From the NCBI GenBank assembly GCA_036172665.1, contig CM069873.1, positions 48,702,001 to 48,766,000 on the forward strand: a stretch of 64,000 bases of DNA, written 5' to 3'. The stretch comes from Prosopocoilus inquinatus. Taxonomy: Eukaryota; Arthropoda; Insecta; Coleoptera; Lucanidae. Of the stretch, positions 31,610 through 41,039 are shown piece by piece. The translations under genes and the position numbers were made by a program. The stretch's first letter is position 1. Every line of letters begins with the position of its first letter. A model generated the notes under the pieces. That model did no database searches and was not told the origin of the DNA. It worked only from the letters and a program-made list of their open reading frames with translations.

Positions 31610-32299
31610 TTAAAGATATATGTACGTGTCGAATCCTTTACGATATCTCCCTGCGTTTATGGAACAATCGGTATCAATAACTAAGAAACCAAACGGTTCC
31701 TTCCAACAAGCGTACCAGATATTACGAAACTGGTCCATAGTCATATCTCCGCTGACGTAATCATCGTAAACGTGTTTCAAATTTGTGAAATCTTGACGAA
31801 ATAGTACTAAGAAATTACAATTATCACGAATCATTTGTTTGGGTATTGCACTGCAAGTTTGACTTAAATAAAAGCAGTCAACATTTCTATGACGTCCAAA
31901 GGAGAAATATTCTTTAATTAAATTTTGTGTAGTACACTGAACATCATCAAAAACAACGACTGAATATTCTTTTACATTTGTAGGTGATACCATTTTTTCA
32001 ATATCGGAAATTTCAAAGTAATCTATTTCGGGCACTGTTGATAGCAAATGTCGGAGAAATTTATACTTCCCCTGAGATAAGGTCTTACAGCAGATGTATA
32101 AATTTTTGAAACGTAATCCGTTCGGATGGGTTAATAATGTCACTAAGGAATTACTTTTACCAGCCCCTGAGCTCCCGCTAATGATAACGCGTTTACTTGA
32201 TCCTCCGAAGAGAACACTGTGACGTTTAAAGGTTTCATTTGCGATTGCATCGTCGAAATTTTGTACGGGTAACTTTAAAGACTGTTGTTGAAACTTCAT
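31610..32299 (-). CDS. Polinton FtsK/A32-type packaging ATPase
   Basis: 229 aa from ATG 32299 (the frame extends seven codons upstream without an ATG). Walker A is GSSGAGKS at residues 42-49, Walker B VVVFDD at 114-119, followed by a sensor-like FYLSQTCSAIPKQMIRDNCN. The family packages DNA into capsids in Polintons, adenovirus-like and giant viruses. The frame is intact. A TATA promoter (32420-32426) sits about 120 bp upstream on the same strand. Confidence 0.93.
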   Translation of the reverse strand: MKFQQQSLKLPVQNFDDAIANETFKRHSVLFGGSSKRVIISGSSGAGKSNSLVTLLTHPNGLRFKNLYICCKTLSQGKYKFLRHLLSTVPEIDYFEISDIEKMVSPTNVKEYSVVVFDDVQCTTQNLIKEYFSFGRHRNVDCFYLSQTCSAIPKQMIRDNCNFLVLFRQDFTNLKHVYDDYVSGDMTMDQFRNIWYACWKEPFGFLVIDTDCSINAGRYRKGFDTYIYL

Positions 32300-32391
32300 A
32301 TTTAAAATAATATTTTTCAAAAATATTCAAAATATTTTTGCTCCTTACAACACGTTATTAATTTCCTCTTTACCAAACGCGATACTCTATT

Positions 32392-32426
32392 ACTGTGTTG
32401 TAGTTATCAATATCAACTGCTATATA
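32392..32426 (-). promoter_or_regulatory. TATA/Inr promoter upstream of the ATPase
   Basis: The minus strand reads TTTATATAG (TATA at 32420-32426) with an ACAGT initiator-like site about 31 bases downstream (near 32392-32396). Confidence 0.5.
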
Positions 32427-32460
32427 AACACTCTTACTAAAACTCATAAATTATTTATTT

Positions 32461-32545
32461 AAATAAATATAATAAATTAATGTTCCTAACTAAATTAATA
32501 TTTCTAACTAAATTAATATTTCTAACTAAATTAATATTTCTAACT
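32461..32545. repeat. 18-bp tandem repeat
   Basis: About four copies of TTAATATTTCTAACTAAA in direct order; the first is diverged. Confidence 0.75.
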
Positions 32546-32575
32546 GGCTTCTCCAGCCACTATGATTAATGCTCC

Positions 32576-33130
32576 TCACTGTAAAAAATAAGATGTTATT
32601 AAAATGTTGAAATGTAATGAACGATAACGAACCCAAGATTCATCCATCGTGAATTCGACTTCCACCTCTGCCCTTTCCTCCTCCACCTCCACCTTTAATG
32701 GTAAAGGTCTTGGTAGAGGCTCCAACACTGGCGGCGCAAACACCCTCCTTTTTAGGCGGATGCGTTGAGGCGCCGCCACTTGCTGCACCGGCGGCCTTCG
32801 TTCAGGTGTGGCCGCCGCTAGCGGCGTTGGAGTGTAGCTGGGTGAAGGTGACCGTTCGAGACGTGGATGAACCATGCGATAATTTACTACCGCCGTTTCT
32901 GCATTAATCAGAGTTCCGTCCGTTAACTGAAAAAGTAAATAATCACAAATGTAAACCGTAAAATACAAATTAGATTACTCACTTTCAGTTCCACTTGCCT
33001 CATGAAAATTGACTTCACAAGAGGCACGTTTGGTGAAGAACTCACCTGTAAAACGAATAACAAGAAATCCTTCTTCAACAGTAACTACTAGCGTGGAATC
33101 TGCATTTAGAGAAACACAGACAGGGGTTTG
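32576..33130 (-). other. Possible spliced minus-strand gene in the Polinton cargo region
   Basis: Several minus-strand open segments are bounded by plausible splice sites: an acceptor ATGCAG at about 33105 leads into a frame reading DSTLVVTVEEGFLVIRFTG; a donor GTGAGTAATC lies near 32985; an acceptor TACTTTTTCAG near 32932 precedes LTDGTLINAETAVVNYRMVH with a Pro/Arg/Glu-rich tail. A TATA box and a first-exon donor (GTAAGTGC) are 1.6 kb upstream at 34.73-34.79 kb. I recognise no domain, and the exon structure is inferred by eye. Confidence 0.35.
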
Positions 33131-33169
33131 AAATAGGAGTAATTACATTTTTAATGTTGTTTACCAAAT

Positions 33170-34444
33170 CAAACATCGAAACCACCAAATAAACCAGTTT
33201 CCTCATCAAATAAATCAGTTCCCATTCTTAAACAACCCACTCAACCCCTTATTTCTTCTTTCCTTACGCAAACCAAACCTACTCAACCCCTCATTTCTCA
33301 ACAGTCAATAGTTACTCCTATTGTAACATCCACATCAGCCTCTACTACTTTGGTTGCTGTTACATCCGTTCCCATTGCAACATCGGAAACTGTTCCTATT
33401 ACATCCGTCTTTACAGCTCCGAGTGCCATTTCTAGATCTGTTATTTCTAAATCAAAAACTCCGAGTTCCATTTCTAAATCTGTTTCTAAATCCGTTTCTA
33501 ATACTCGTAAACTCACACAATATTTACGCACCCTACGTGGCAACCAATATTCTCGTCTAAGGACCGTTAGCGACAAGTATGAAAAAGTGTGGTTGCCTAA
33601 AGCAGAATATTTGCAACGCAGAAGGGAACGCACAATGGAACGTAGATTGGAAAGAATTGCTAATGAAAGAGTTTTTCTTTCTTCTTTGCGTTCAAATGAT
33701 GACTTGATGCATAGTGCGGAGTTGCAAGGTCAACTGAGTCAGTCGCAACCCCGTGTTGTTGCAGATAATATCCCGCTAAATCCTAATGACTCAGTTTCTG
33801 AAATAATTGATATATCAGACCGTTCAATGGAGATATCTCAATTATCACCAATTGGGAATAATAATAACACGAATTCATCAATTAATATTAATCCAGTAAT
33901 GATTAATAATTCTCCTTCTGTTCGTCGACCGAGGACTATTAATCTACCGAGGACTAATGTTAGTGAATCTGCTAATATTATATCCAATATTCAGAATTTG
34001 TCATCTTCACAATCACAACCGGAACTACTTATCCCACCCTCTCAAATTCCACCTTCTCGACATCAGATTTCACCTTCTCGGCTTGAAATTTCCTCTCCTA
34101 GTGTCCGAACCTCTACACCTATTCGATCCCTTTCCAGGTCACAACATGTTATACCCCTTCCTTCACCCTCTCCCAATTTAGTGGGAGTTATCTCAACAGC
34201 AGTCCAAAATTATTATGACGGAATTATGCCTGAAGTCAGGAACTGTTGTTTAGAGGGTGAGAAAAATCTTAGAAAAGTCACGGATGAGTTGCAATCTTGT
34301 CGTGAAATTTTACGTACAGTTCGCTTAAGGTCTCCGACTGACCAGGCTTTAAACGAACAATATGACAAAATTTCCCTCATTCACAACGGTCTGAGCCTGA
34401 TCCAAGATTTGTTTCATAATCTTGTCGCAGACATATCTATTTAA
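33170..34444 (+). CDS. Unknown Ser/Pro-rich protein on the opposite strand
   Basis: Open from 33170 to the stop at 34444. The first in-frame ATG is at 33635 (MERRLERIANERVFLSSLRS), so either the protein is about 269 aa or an upstream exon supplies the start. Upstream residues are Thr/Ser/Pro/Val repeats. Residues after the ATG include an Arg-rich helix, an Asn/Ser/Pro-rich linker with IPPSRHQISPSRLEISSPSV repeats, and a C-terminal amphipathic helical region ending LIQDLFHNLVADISI. No homology recognised. It is the only sizeable plus-strand frame in the minus-strand half of the Polinton and may be cargo. Confidence 0.5.
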   Translation, partial: QTSKPPNKPVSSSNKSVPILKQPTQPLISSFLTQTKPTQPLISQQSIVTPIVTSTSASTTLVAVTSVPIATSETVPITSVFTAPSAISRSVISKSKTPSSISKSVSKSVSNTRKLTQYLRTLRGNQYSRLRTVSDKYEKVWLPKAEYLQRRRERTMERRLERIANERVFLSSLRSNDDLMHSAELQGQLSQSQPRVVADNIPLNPNDSVSEIIDISDRSMEISQLSPIGNNNNTNSSININPVMINNSPSVRRPRTINLPRTNVSESANIISNIQNLSSSQSQPELLIPPSQIPPSRHQISPSRLEISSPSVRTSTPIRSLSRSQHVIPLPSPSPNLVGVISTAVQNYYDGIMPEVRNCCLEGEKNLRKVTDELQSCREILRTVRLRSPTDQALNEQYDKISLIHNGLSLIQDLFHNLVADISI

Positions 34445-34753
34445 AAGATTAAGTTTGATTTAGTGTCTTAAGATTTAACTTCTTCTCTTAAGTAGATATG
34501 TCTGTGAATTATATTGTTGTTCAATGGTTTGTTCCTCACATGAAGTTGGAAATGTTGTCGAGGTATTAGGTATGTTTTCGAGGATATAAAAAATTATTTT
34601 TCTTTGTACAATTTTTAATAATTGTTATTGTTAAACAAACAAGAACAGATACAGAACAGATATATCTGGAAAAACAGAGTATCATAGTATAGATCTATTA
34701 ATAAATTAAGAAGTAAAAGCACTTACCAGTAGATTAACTGTACAAATGACTTG

Positions 34754-34786
34754 TGAGTTTATTCGAACTAAATGCCTCCTTTTATA
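34754..34786 (-). promoter_or_regulatory. TATA promoter with spliced leader
   Basis: TATAAAAG on the minus strand (34779-34786), TCACA initiator-like at about -32 spacing (A at 34754), then a donor CTG|GTAAGTGC at 34726. It probably drives the spliced minus-strand gene below it. Confidence 0.5.
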
Positions 34787-35085
34787 CTCGAAAAGTTGAA
34801 GGTAAACCTTCTAAAACTGCGCGTAAGAAATTATGTAATATGTTATTCAAAATTAACATTATAAAAGGTCACATAACAAACAAGCGTAACCGGCACATCG
34901 AAAAGTGAAAGAACACCTTGCCCAGAAATGATGCAATACGTATTTTGTATTACAACATCCTGAACATAATGTTATTCAAAACTAAAGTTGTATAAGGTCA
35001 AACCGATCGCGCATAATAAATTTAGTGGGCGGTGGGCGGCGTTTGGTGGGGGTAACTTTCTGTTTCCGCGGAATCTGGGTCAACC

Positions 35086-35323
35086 GGGGGGGGGGGGGGG
35101 GGGGAAGAAAGCCCTCTCCCCACTCCCATCCCTACTCTTCCCTTTCCATTTTCTGGGCGTCACGAAGGCGTAACCACGGCCCACTGGAACTAACCTTTCC
35201 TCTTTTCTTCTTTCCTTTCTTTCCTCCTTTTTTCCTTCCTTTTTCTTCTTTTTTTCTTTCCTTCTCTCCTTTTTTTTCTTTCTTTTCTCTCCTTTTTTCT
35301 TTCCTTCTCTTTTTTTATTCTTA
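35086..35323. repeat. 19-G run followed by polypyrimidine tract
   Basis: An uninterrupted run of 19 G (35086-35104) and then, from 35199 to 35323, an almost pure CT tract (CTTTCTTTCC-type). Both can adopt non-B DNA. The surrounding 34.45-36.43 kb holds no recognised gene and has diverged direct repeats near 36019-36068 and 36308-36367. Confidence 0.8.
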
Positions 35324-36429
35324 CTTGCAGTTATTTTGAAAAAATTTCAATAACTAATTATTCTCTCTAACGACTTTAGAATTTGAATAACATTTACGAA
35401 GTTTAATAATAATCTTATTATTACCAAGTTTATAATAATCTTTATTCAAATGAATGTAAGGAAAAAGTGTATCTGTCGAATAATAATCTTTATTTGCAAA
35501 AATTTTCCTAAATCAAACTTGCAAGTGTCACACAGTTTAACGATACACATTACACACACGAGCACTCATCTTCTAGAAACCACGATTTCATCGAACAGTC
35601 AGCCCCTAATCTTTATTTGTAAGAATCGTGTAAATTTAAATTACATTCTTAAAAATATTCTCTTACTTATATTCTCTTAGTAAACACGCACTAAGCTTTG
35701 CGAAAGACCGATTAAGACTGGTGTGTAATAATAATATATTAGTTAAACGATTTCTATGCAAATTAAAATTGAATTTTAAATCGACGGTGAATGCTCGTAA
35801 ATATGTTAATTTACTATTATGCAATTCTTGCTAGTATGGCTCGCTTTAAAACGTGCTTGTTTTTATTTATTTAAAACGGTATTTATATTCATTCACAACT
35901 CGGAATACATATGTAAATTTTATAGTGTTTGTATATTTAATCGACGTTCGCCTTCAAACATGTTTATTTTTTCTATGCCACTTAATTTATTATACGACGG
36001 TGTGTGAATCTAAATCCTTAAATTTTAAATTGATCGATTAAAATTAATAACGTCTCCTTTCTGATTTAGTTTATTATAATTTTTATACAGATCACTTCTC
36101 GCTATGAAATTTTTAACGCTGCACAGTGAAAACCATTTTTGTGACTTTTACATCGTAGAAAATTCGTAAATTTGACAACGTTTGAAATTTCAATCGAATA
36201 AAGCGATACTTTCAAAGACAATAAAAATCTGTCAAGCTAAATTGCTCATCAAGAGTTAATCTAAATAATTTAATAACGCAATGTATTTCTAAATTCTTTC
36301 TTAAATCCTTAAATTGATTTATTAAAATTAATAACGAATAAAATAACAACTCCTTTCTGATTATAGTTTATTGTATAATAATATATTATTAATAACAATA
36401 TTTAATAATTAATATTTTAATAATAATAT

Positions 36430-36765
36430 TTAAGAATAAGTACACAAATAGCAATTCTTCTTCCGTGGAGGTGGACCATCTATTTCATCCAAAGAAAATT
36501 CGGTTTGATTCCAATGTTGGTGACAGAGTCTCTGACTTTGTAGATATTTACAGCGTTGATAATGAATCGGCAACTTAGGCCAGATGTATTCTAGATCTAC
36601 GGCTGTGACTCTGGTACATAGATACAATTTTGGAAAGTACTTCAAATCCTTGTCTGGTATACTACTGAATGAACAATCTTTTTCGTACTGGTCAATAACT
36701 TCGCCAACCTTCTCTACAACATGCTTTATAATGTTCTTGCAAAATAGACGGGAGAAGAAATCCAT
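36430..36765 (-). CDS. Unknown small Polinton protein, 111 aa
   Basis: ATG at 36765, MDFFSRLFCKNIIKHVVEKV, ending with PPPRKKNCYLCTYS (a C-x-x-C pair). It is Cys- and Lys-rich with an aromatic centre (YIWPKLPIHYQRCKYL). It lies just downstream of the 36.8-37.3 kb gene on the same strand. I know no family for it. Confidence 0.5.
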   Translation of the reverse strand: MDFFSRLFCKNIIKHVVEKVGEVIDQYEKDCSFSSIPDKDLKYFPKLYLCTRVTAVDLEYIWPKLPIHYQRCKYLQSQRLCHQHWNQTEFSLDEIDGPPPRKKNCYLCTYS

Positions 36766-36820
36766 TGCGAAGCTGAACTTTTCTTATACTAACTAAGAAC
36801 CAAAGTTTCCTCATAATATA

Positions 36821-37342
36821 TCACAAATGTTTAGTGTAAAAAAATCCTTCATATAACTTTGTTTGAATAAATTTATGTAAATCAAACACGTTCGTTAAAG
36901 CACACATGCAATTTTTTCTTGAGTGAAATGGACACTTGGGTTCGGATTTTTGCAATTTTTGTACATCTTCGTAAATTTCACCCAAATCTAACACAGGTAC
37001 ACTTTCACCATTGCTTTTCGCTAGAATTTCACATAGAAATCGAGACTTCTCCACTCCTTTAACGTAAACGACTTTGGCTGTACAACATAAGAAGGTGATG
37101 ATTGCGTCAAACTCAGATAAGGGGACGAATCCTCTATTCCAATCAATGCAATGGTGATTGGTCATTAACCAGTTTGCAACATTTTGAAATTTTCTGGGGA
37201 CCATTGACAAACTTGTGGGTGGTTGAAATAAAAAATGACTCACTTTTCTTTCACTATCGTAAGAAGCCAACTCTTTTGGTATAAATTGATTATTTTCCAC
37301 TTTAAATCCTTGAATGTCAATGACAATAAATCGTTTTTTCAT
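36821..37342 (-). CDS. Polinton accessory protein, possible RNase H-fold nuclease
   Basis: 173 aa from ATG 37342 (MKKRFIVIDIQGF); the frame upstream lacks an ATG. Features: IDIQGFKVENNQFIPKELAS (an acidic residue on a beta strand, as in DEDD nucleases), then HHCIDWNRGFVPLSEF, KVVYVKGVEKSRFL and a C-terminal KCPFHSRKNCMCALTNVFDL with clustered Cys/His. A similar protein recurs in insect Mavericks. The nuclease idea rests on fold-like motifs only, and key acidic residues were not aligned. Confidence 0.55.
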   Translation of the reverse strand: MKKRFIVIDIQGFKVENNQFIPKELASYDSERKVSHFLFQPPTSLSMVPRKFQNVANWLMTNHHCIDWNRGFVPLSEFDAIITFLCCTAKVVYVKGVEKSRFLCEILAKSNGESVPVLDLGEIYEDVQKLQKSEPKCPFHSRKNCMCALTNVFDLHKFIQTKLYEGFFYTKHL

Positions 37343-37422
37343 GGTTCGGTTGATGTTGCTTCTTATAAAATCAAATGAAATCAAATAGCTTTAGCTTCTC
37401 TGTTAATACTGCCATTCACGGT

Positions 37423-38643
37423 TTACATCAACTGACGGACAATTTTGGTGAGAGGTGAATAAGAGAACGCTTTGTCATGCAGAATTAAACAGTAAGCAAT
37501 AGTATCAGCTTTAATATTTTCTTTAGTTGTAAACTCAATTCTTATTTCTACTGCACTTTTATGCATTACATCTCTCTGAAAAGTGCAGTCGATTCCTATT
37601 AATGGGCAACTAGCTAGTCCTTTTGGATTGAACCAGGGTTGACTGCTTTCACGATGATAATAATTTTCCTGAAATCTAGAATACATGTCGTATATAACGG
37701 CGTATTTGTTATTTTCAATATCAATTTCAATATTGTCGTACGGATAGCGTTCGCCATTTAGAAATACCGTTAATGATTTTAACTTAACGTCATCAAACAG
37801 ACTCATGTTTGCATCGACGACACTCTTTCGCTTAGTTTGAAAACCGATGATTATGTACCTTGGCGTTTCCAACTGCGGAGCCGTTTTTACTGTCCAAGAA
37901 TGACTTGTCGTAGTTGGGAGCGACGGATACTCGTGCAACTCCCAGCTTCTGAAAGGAATTTGTATTTCAACATCTCTGTCTGTCACTCTCGTTAAAGCCA
38001 ATTGCTCACGTAGTCCAACAGAAATATGAGGTATACGGCATACAATTTTGTCAATTATTAATTTAATCTTTTCCGTCTTGTTTGTTTCCACAACTGCATC
38101 AACGTCATCATTTGCTCTGATCAATACTAATTCTTGCCTCATATTCAAGACGATCTTTTTATAATCTTCCCCAAAACCTAATAGTGTCTTTAAAGATACA
38201 CTTGCTGAGAAATCTCCCTTAACATTGAGTATATCGCTCATTTTATCATTCTCCTGGATCCATCCTGCATTTTCCAATTTTACTGTATCGTTGCGAGTAA
38301 AAGAAAGATACCCTTTCATTGTTGATGTTATGCCAACATATCTTACCGAATCCACCTGTACTCCGTTCAGAAGATATCTAATCTCGCTAAACATATAAGC
38401 TACCGGATTATTTATCAATTGTGCCGTCGCACTGTGTTTAGTATTATCACTAACCAAACGCAGTCTTCCCTCTACGTACAAATAACTTTCGCAAGGGAGG
38501 GTGTAATTGTCGATCTCAGGTACGGTGATACGCACTTCATCGTTATTACCAAATGATGAACTGAATGGTAAGTGTGAATGGAACTCCATACTGGTTATTG
38601 AAGTGTCCAATTTAATTTTATCAGTTACTCCCAAAATATCCAT
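37423..38643 (-). CDS. Polinton major capsid protein (double jelly-roll)
   Basis: 406 aa, ATG at 38643. The sequence follows the Maverick MCP pattern: N-terminal VTDKIKLDTSITSMEFHSHL, VPEIDNYTLPCESYLYVEGR, INNPVAYMFSEIRYLLNGVQ, a middle RVTDRDVEIQIPFRSWELHE, LETPRYIIIGFQTKRKS, and C-terminal FNPKGLASCPLIGIDCTFQ with TIAYCLILHDKAF. Polinton MCPs have two jelly-roll beta-barrels and form pseudo-hexameric capsomers. The frame has no stops or obvious deletions, in contrast to polB and integrase. The minor capsid gene follows upstream on the same strand. Confidence 0.92.
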   Translation of the reverse strand: MDILGVTDKIKLDTSITSMEFHSHLPFSSSFGNNDEVRITVPEIDNYTLPCESYLYVEGRLRLVSDNTKHSATAQLINNPVAYMFSEIRYLLNGVQVDSVRYVGITSTMKGYLSFTRNDTVKLENAGWIQENDKMSDILNVKGDFSASVSLKTLLGFGEDYKKIVLNMRQELVLIRANDDVDAVVETNKTEKIKLIIDKIVCRIPHISVGLREQLALTRVTDRDVEIQIPFRSWELHEYPSLPTTTSHSWTVKTAPQLETPRYIIIGFQTKRKSVVDANMSLFDDVKLKSLTVFLNGERYPYDNIEIDIENNKYAVIYDMYSRFQENYYHRESSQPWFNPKGLASCPLIGIDCTFQRDVMHKSAVEIRIEFTTKENIKADTIAYCLILHDKAFSYSPLTKIVRQLM

Positions 38644-38743
38644 GTCGTTCTGTTTAGATGATGATTGCCTTACGTGTAATGATGGTGTTTACCCTTTGAC
38701 GGTTACGTTTCTTCTACAGAATAATTCCCCCTATGTTAGCACC

Positions 38744-39628
38744 TTATAACCTAAACTCTCTAAATATATTCGATTTCTCTGTGTCAATTTCAGTTTTTTT
38801 TTGTCGACAACAGTTCAGTATCTGTTTCCGTGATTTAAATAATACATTACGTCTAATTCTGCTACACTCTTTCCGTTTCGAATAATTGCTATCGTAAATA
38901 ATCATTATGTGATGAAGTCTTAGAGTAATTACTTCGTTTCTAAAATTTACTAATCGATTCTCTTGATCTAATAGTCGAATGACTATTCTCGTAATCACGT
39001 TCACGGTAACTGGAAGATAAAGAGCTTGAAGAGGGGGTTCTATTATTTTAAACCCTGGAGGTACATTTGGAAAGAAATGATACAAAACATGACCGAGTTC
39101 TCCGTTGTTATAAGATCCACCGGTTAGATTACATTCTATTCTTATAGAATTTACTTTATTTATTTCCACCGAAAAATCACCAATGTTATTATCGTTTACT
39201 GTCAACGTTCGCGGTTTAAAACCCAACAATTTTCCCAATGAATTTGGTTTACTAAAATCGAGCTTAACCGAACTGTGTATGGTTGCCTTTAAAGTATTAT
39301 TATTTCCTTTAATGTTTATATAATCAGGGATATTGTTATTTTGAAAATAATCTTTCAGATATTGGTTGATATCGTCTAGTTCATATGTACCTGTAGGTAT
39401 AACGATAGTTTTCCAAACCGTCGTTTTTCCTGTTTCTTCATAATGTATCAAATTATTACTTTCATCTATGTTAGGTATTGCATTAAACGTTTCAAAATTT
39501 AACAAGCACATTTCATATGTTGCCTCTTCATCGAGGTATAGTGGTGGATTCAATTCACAAAATAAAACTGATTCAGTTCCCGTAAGAGTGAACGTACACG
39601 CAACGGGTGAAGATTCCATGTTGACCAT
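38744..39628 (-). CDS. Polinton minor capsid (penton-like) protein
   Basis: 294 aa, ATG at 39628. MESSPVACTFTLTGTESVLF starts a beta-strand-rich protein with LNPPLYLDEEATYEMCLLNF, IPTGTYELDDINQYLKDYF, LGKLLGFKPRTL and HFFPNVPPGFKIIEPP, all in the order found in Maverick single-jelly-roll penton proteins. Homologues usually end near the E-V-I-T-L-R-L-H segment; here about 45 extra basic residues follow, which may be a read-through after a small frame change. Adjacent to MCP and protease. Confidence 0.88.
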   Translation of the reverse strand: MVNMESSPVACTFTLTGTESVLFCELNPPLYLDEEATYEMCLLNFETFNAIPNIDESNNLIHYEETGKTTVWKTIVIPTGTYELDDINQYLKDYFQNNNIPDYINIKGNNNTLKATIHSSVKLDFSKPNSLGKLLGFKPRTLTVNDNNIGDFSVEINKVNSIRIECNLTGGSYNNGELGHVLYHFFPNVPPGFKIIEPPLQALYLPVTVNVITRIVIRLLDQENRLVNFRNEVITLRLHHIMIIYDSNYSKRKECSRIRRNVLFKSRKQILNCCRQKKTEIDTEKSNIFREFRL

Positions 39629-39650
39629 CTTTCAAGTACTACATCCTTAC

Positions 39651-40058
39651 TTAACTTGTAAAGGACTTTAAAAACTGTAGACATAAGTGTCCACAATTTT
39701 GTGTATTTTGTTTCTGATACCTTTCATAATTATAATTAATAACTCCCAATCCGTTCGACAAAAGATATTTCTCTACTTCAACTGGAGGTCGTAGATGTCC
39801 ATAGCTGTCAAAATATTTTACGATTCCTCTTCTCTTATAATATGCTACCCAATGCGTTCCTTCACCAGAATCGCTATCTAAATTCACTACTCCACTTTCA
39901 TGCTTCCATATCTTTTTAGATAAAGTATCTCTCATAAACACACCTCGAAAGAAAGGTAATTTCCATATTTTAGCATATTTCAGTATGTCAATGTTAGTCA
40001 ACGGTCGCCGAGGCAAATATTTCAGTTTTTTGGATTGGATCGTAAATATAACCCACAC
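39651..40058 (-). CDS. Polinton adenain-like cysteine protease
   Basis: About 135 codons. Motifs: TNIDILKYAKIWKLPFFRGV, GEGTHWVAYYK (catalytic His69), YFDSYG (Asp84) and NCGHLCLQFL (nucleophile Cys122 by analogy with adenain). The family cleaves capsid and core precursors during maturation. The frame has no ATG before residue 42, which lies after conserved sequence; it overlaps the upstream PLA2 gene by 37 bp. The start therefore needs an alternative: a splice acceptor (ACAAAACAG just upstream), frameshifting, or a GTG. Confidence 0.88.
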   Translation of the reverse strand: MWVIFTIQSKKLKYLPRRPLTNIDILKYAKIWKLPFFRGVFMRDTLSKKIWKHESGVVNLDSDSGEGTHWVAYYKRRGIVKYFDSYGHLRPPVEVEKYLLSNGLGVINYNYERYQKQNTQNCGHLCLQFLKSFTS

Positions 40059-40843
40059 CCTGTTTTGTAACGTTTTATATAGAATCCGCTTCCCACTGCT
40101 TTTGTTTCCATAGCGCGATTATGTCGCTCTGCCTCTTTCAGTTGCTCTTTCGCAGCTTTTGCATCGTTTACCGCCTTAGCAATTGCAGCTGCACCGCCGC
40201 CGAGCGATCCTATTGCGCCCAAAGCCGCAAATAATGGAATTAAAGGTAAAAACCCTCCTCTCTTAGGAATTGGTATCACTCTTTGACGTGGAGGTCTTAT
40301 TTTCTTGTGGTCCTTCTTTAAAACAGCCTGCGCCAATTTCACAATTTCTAACAGACTCTTGTTACCATTATGTGAAATTGCATGTTGTGCTTTCCTTACA
40401 GCTTGTCGAAATGATAATTTACCACCACGCTTCTTCCTTTTACTACGCTTTCTCTTCACTCCGTTTCCCATTCCAAGCTTTGTCTTAGCTTTCATTAAGG
40501 CGACTACAGATAACGCAGATGCTTTTTGACCAAATCCCGCTTCTGTACTCTTCACTCTTTTCACTGCCGCTTGATACAATTTTTTATCTGCTTCGTGACG
40601 TTTTTCTAAATCGCTACTTACAGAATATGCGATATCGTGTTGCTTGCACGCCTCATCCAACGCATTCACACCTCTGTCTCCTCTTTTAAGTCGAACGTCT
40701 AATTTTGTGCCCGGACCGCAGTAATTGTAACCTGGTAAGTGTAACTCTACTGGTAGTTTATTAATTAACGTATTAAGTAAACCACGACCTTTTCGTTTTA
40801 AGGTGCTTCTCGCAGTGTAATCTGTTTTGACACGACGTCGCAT
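40022..40843 (-). CDS. Phospholipase A2 / pX-like core fusion protein
   Basis: 273 aa, ATG at 40843. Residues 34-85 form a PLA2 core: the Ca-binding loop YNYCGPGTKLD (39-49, G-P-G) and catalytic helix ALDEACKQHDIAYS with His69-Asp70. This resembles the PLA2 in the parvovirus VP1 unique region, which breaches endosomes during entry. A highly basic stretch (KRKRSKRKKRGGK, about 128-141) and a C-terminal PIPKRGGFLPLIPLF then a Gly/Ala-rich hydrophobic helix resemble adenovirus core protein X precursors, as in other Polintons. The frame is intact, with a TATA box 66 bp upstream. The enzymatic and entry role is inferred. Confidence 0.9.
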   Translation of the reverse strand: MRRRVKTDYTARSTLKRKGRGLLNTLINKLPVELHLPGYNYCGPGTKLDVRLKRGDRGVNALDEACKQHDIAYSVSSDLEKRHEADKKLYQAAVKRVKSTEAGFGQKASALSVVALMKAKTKLGMGNGVKRKRSKRKKRGGKLSFRQAVRKAQHAISHNGNKSLLEIVKLAQAVLKKDHKKIRPPRQRVIPIPKRGGFLPLIPLFAALGAIGSLGGGAAAIAKAVNDAKAAKEQLKEAERHNRAMETKAVGSGFYIKRYKTGCGLYLRSNPKN

Positions 40844-40885
40844 TTATGGCTTTTCTTTCTAACAGTCAACGATGTTACATGTGTA

Positions 40886-40917
40886 CTACTTCAATACTCA
40901 CTGCTTATCTTTATATA
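40886..40917 (-). promoter_or_regulatory. TATA promoter of the PLA2/protease/capsid block
   Basis: TATATAAAG on the minus strand at 40909-40917, with predicted start near 40886, giving a leader of about 43 bases before the PLA2 ATG. The initiator is not clear. Confidence 0.5.
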
Positions 40918-41039
40918 GCGTAAAAATTTCTCTTAATTTTTTGGTTAAGTATCGTTAGTTTATTAAATAAAGGATCAAACAGTGTTCTTAGAAAATTTTG
41001 TCATATCTAGAAATATATACATATTAAATCACATAACAT

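Noticed and set aside
33298..33633. 111-codon minus-strand frame opposite the unknown plus-strand gene
   Set aside because: Low-complexity Thr/Asp/Leu repeat that mirrors the Ser/Thr/Val repeats on the plus strand; no motif.
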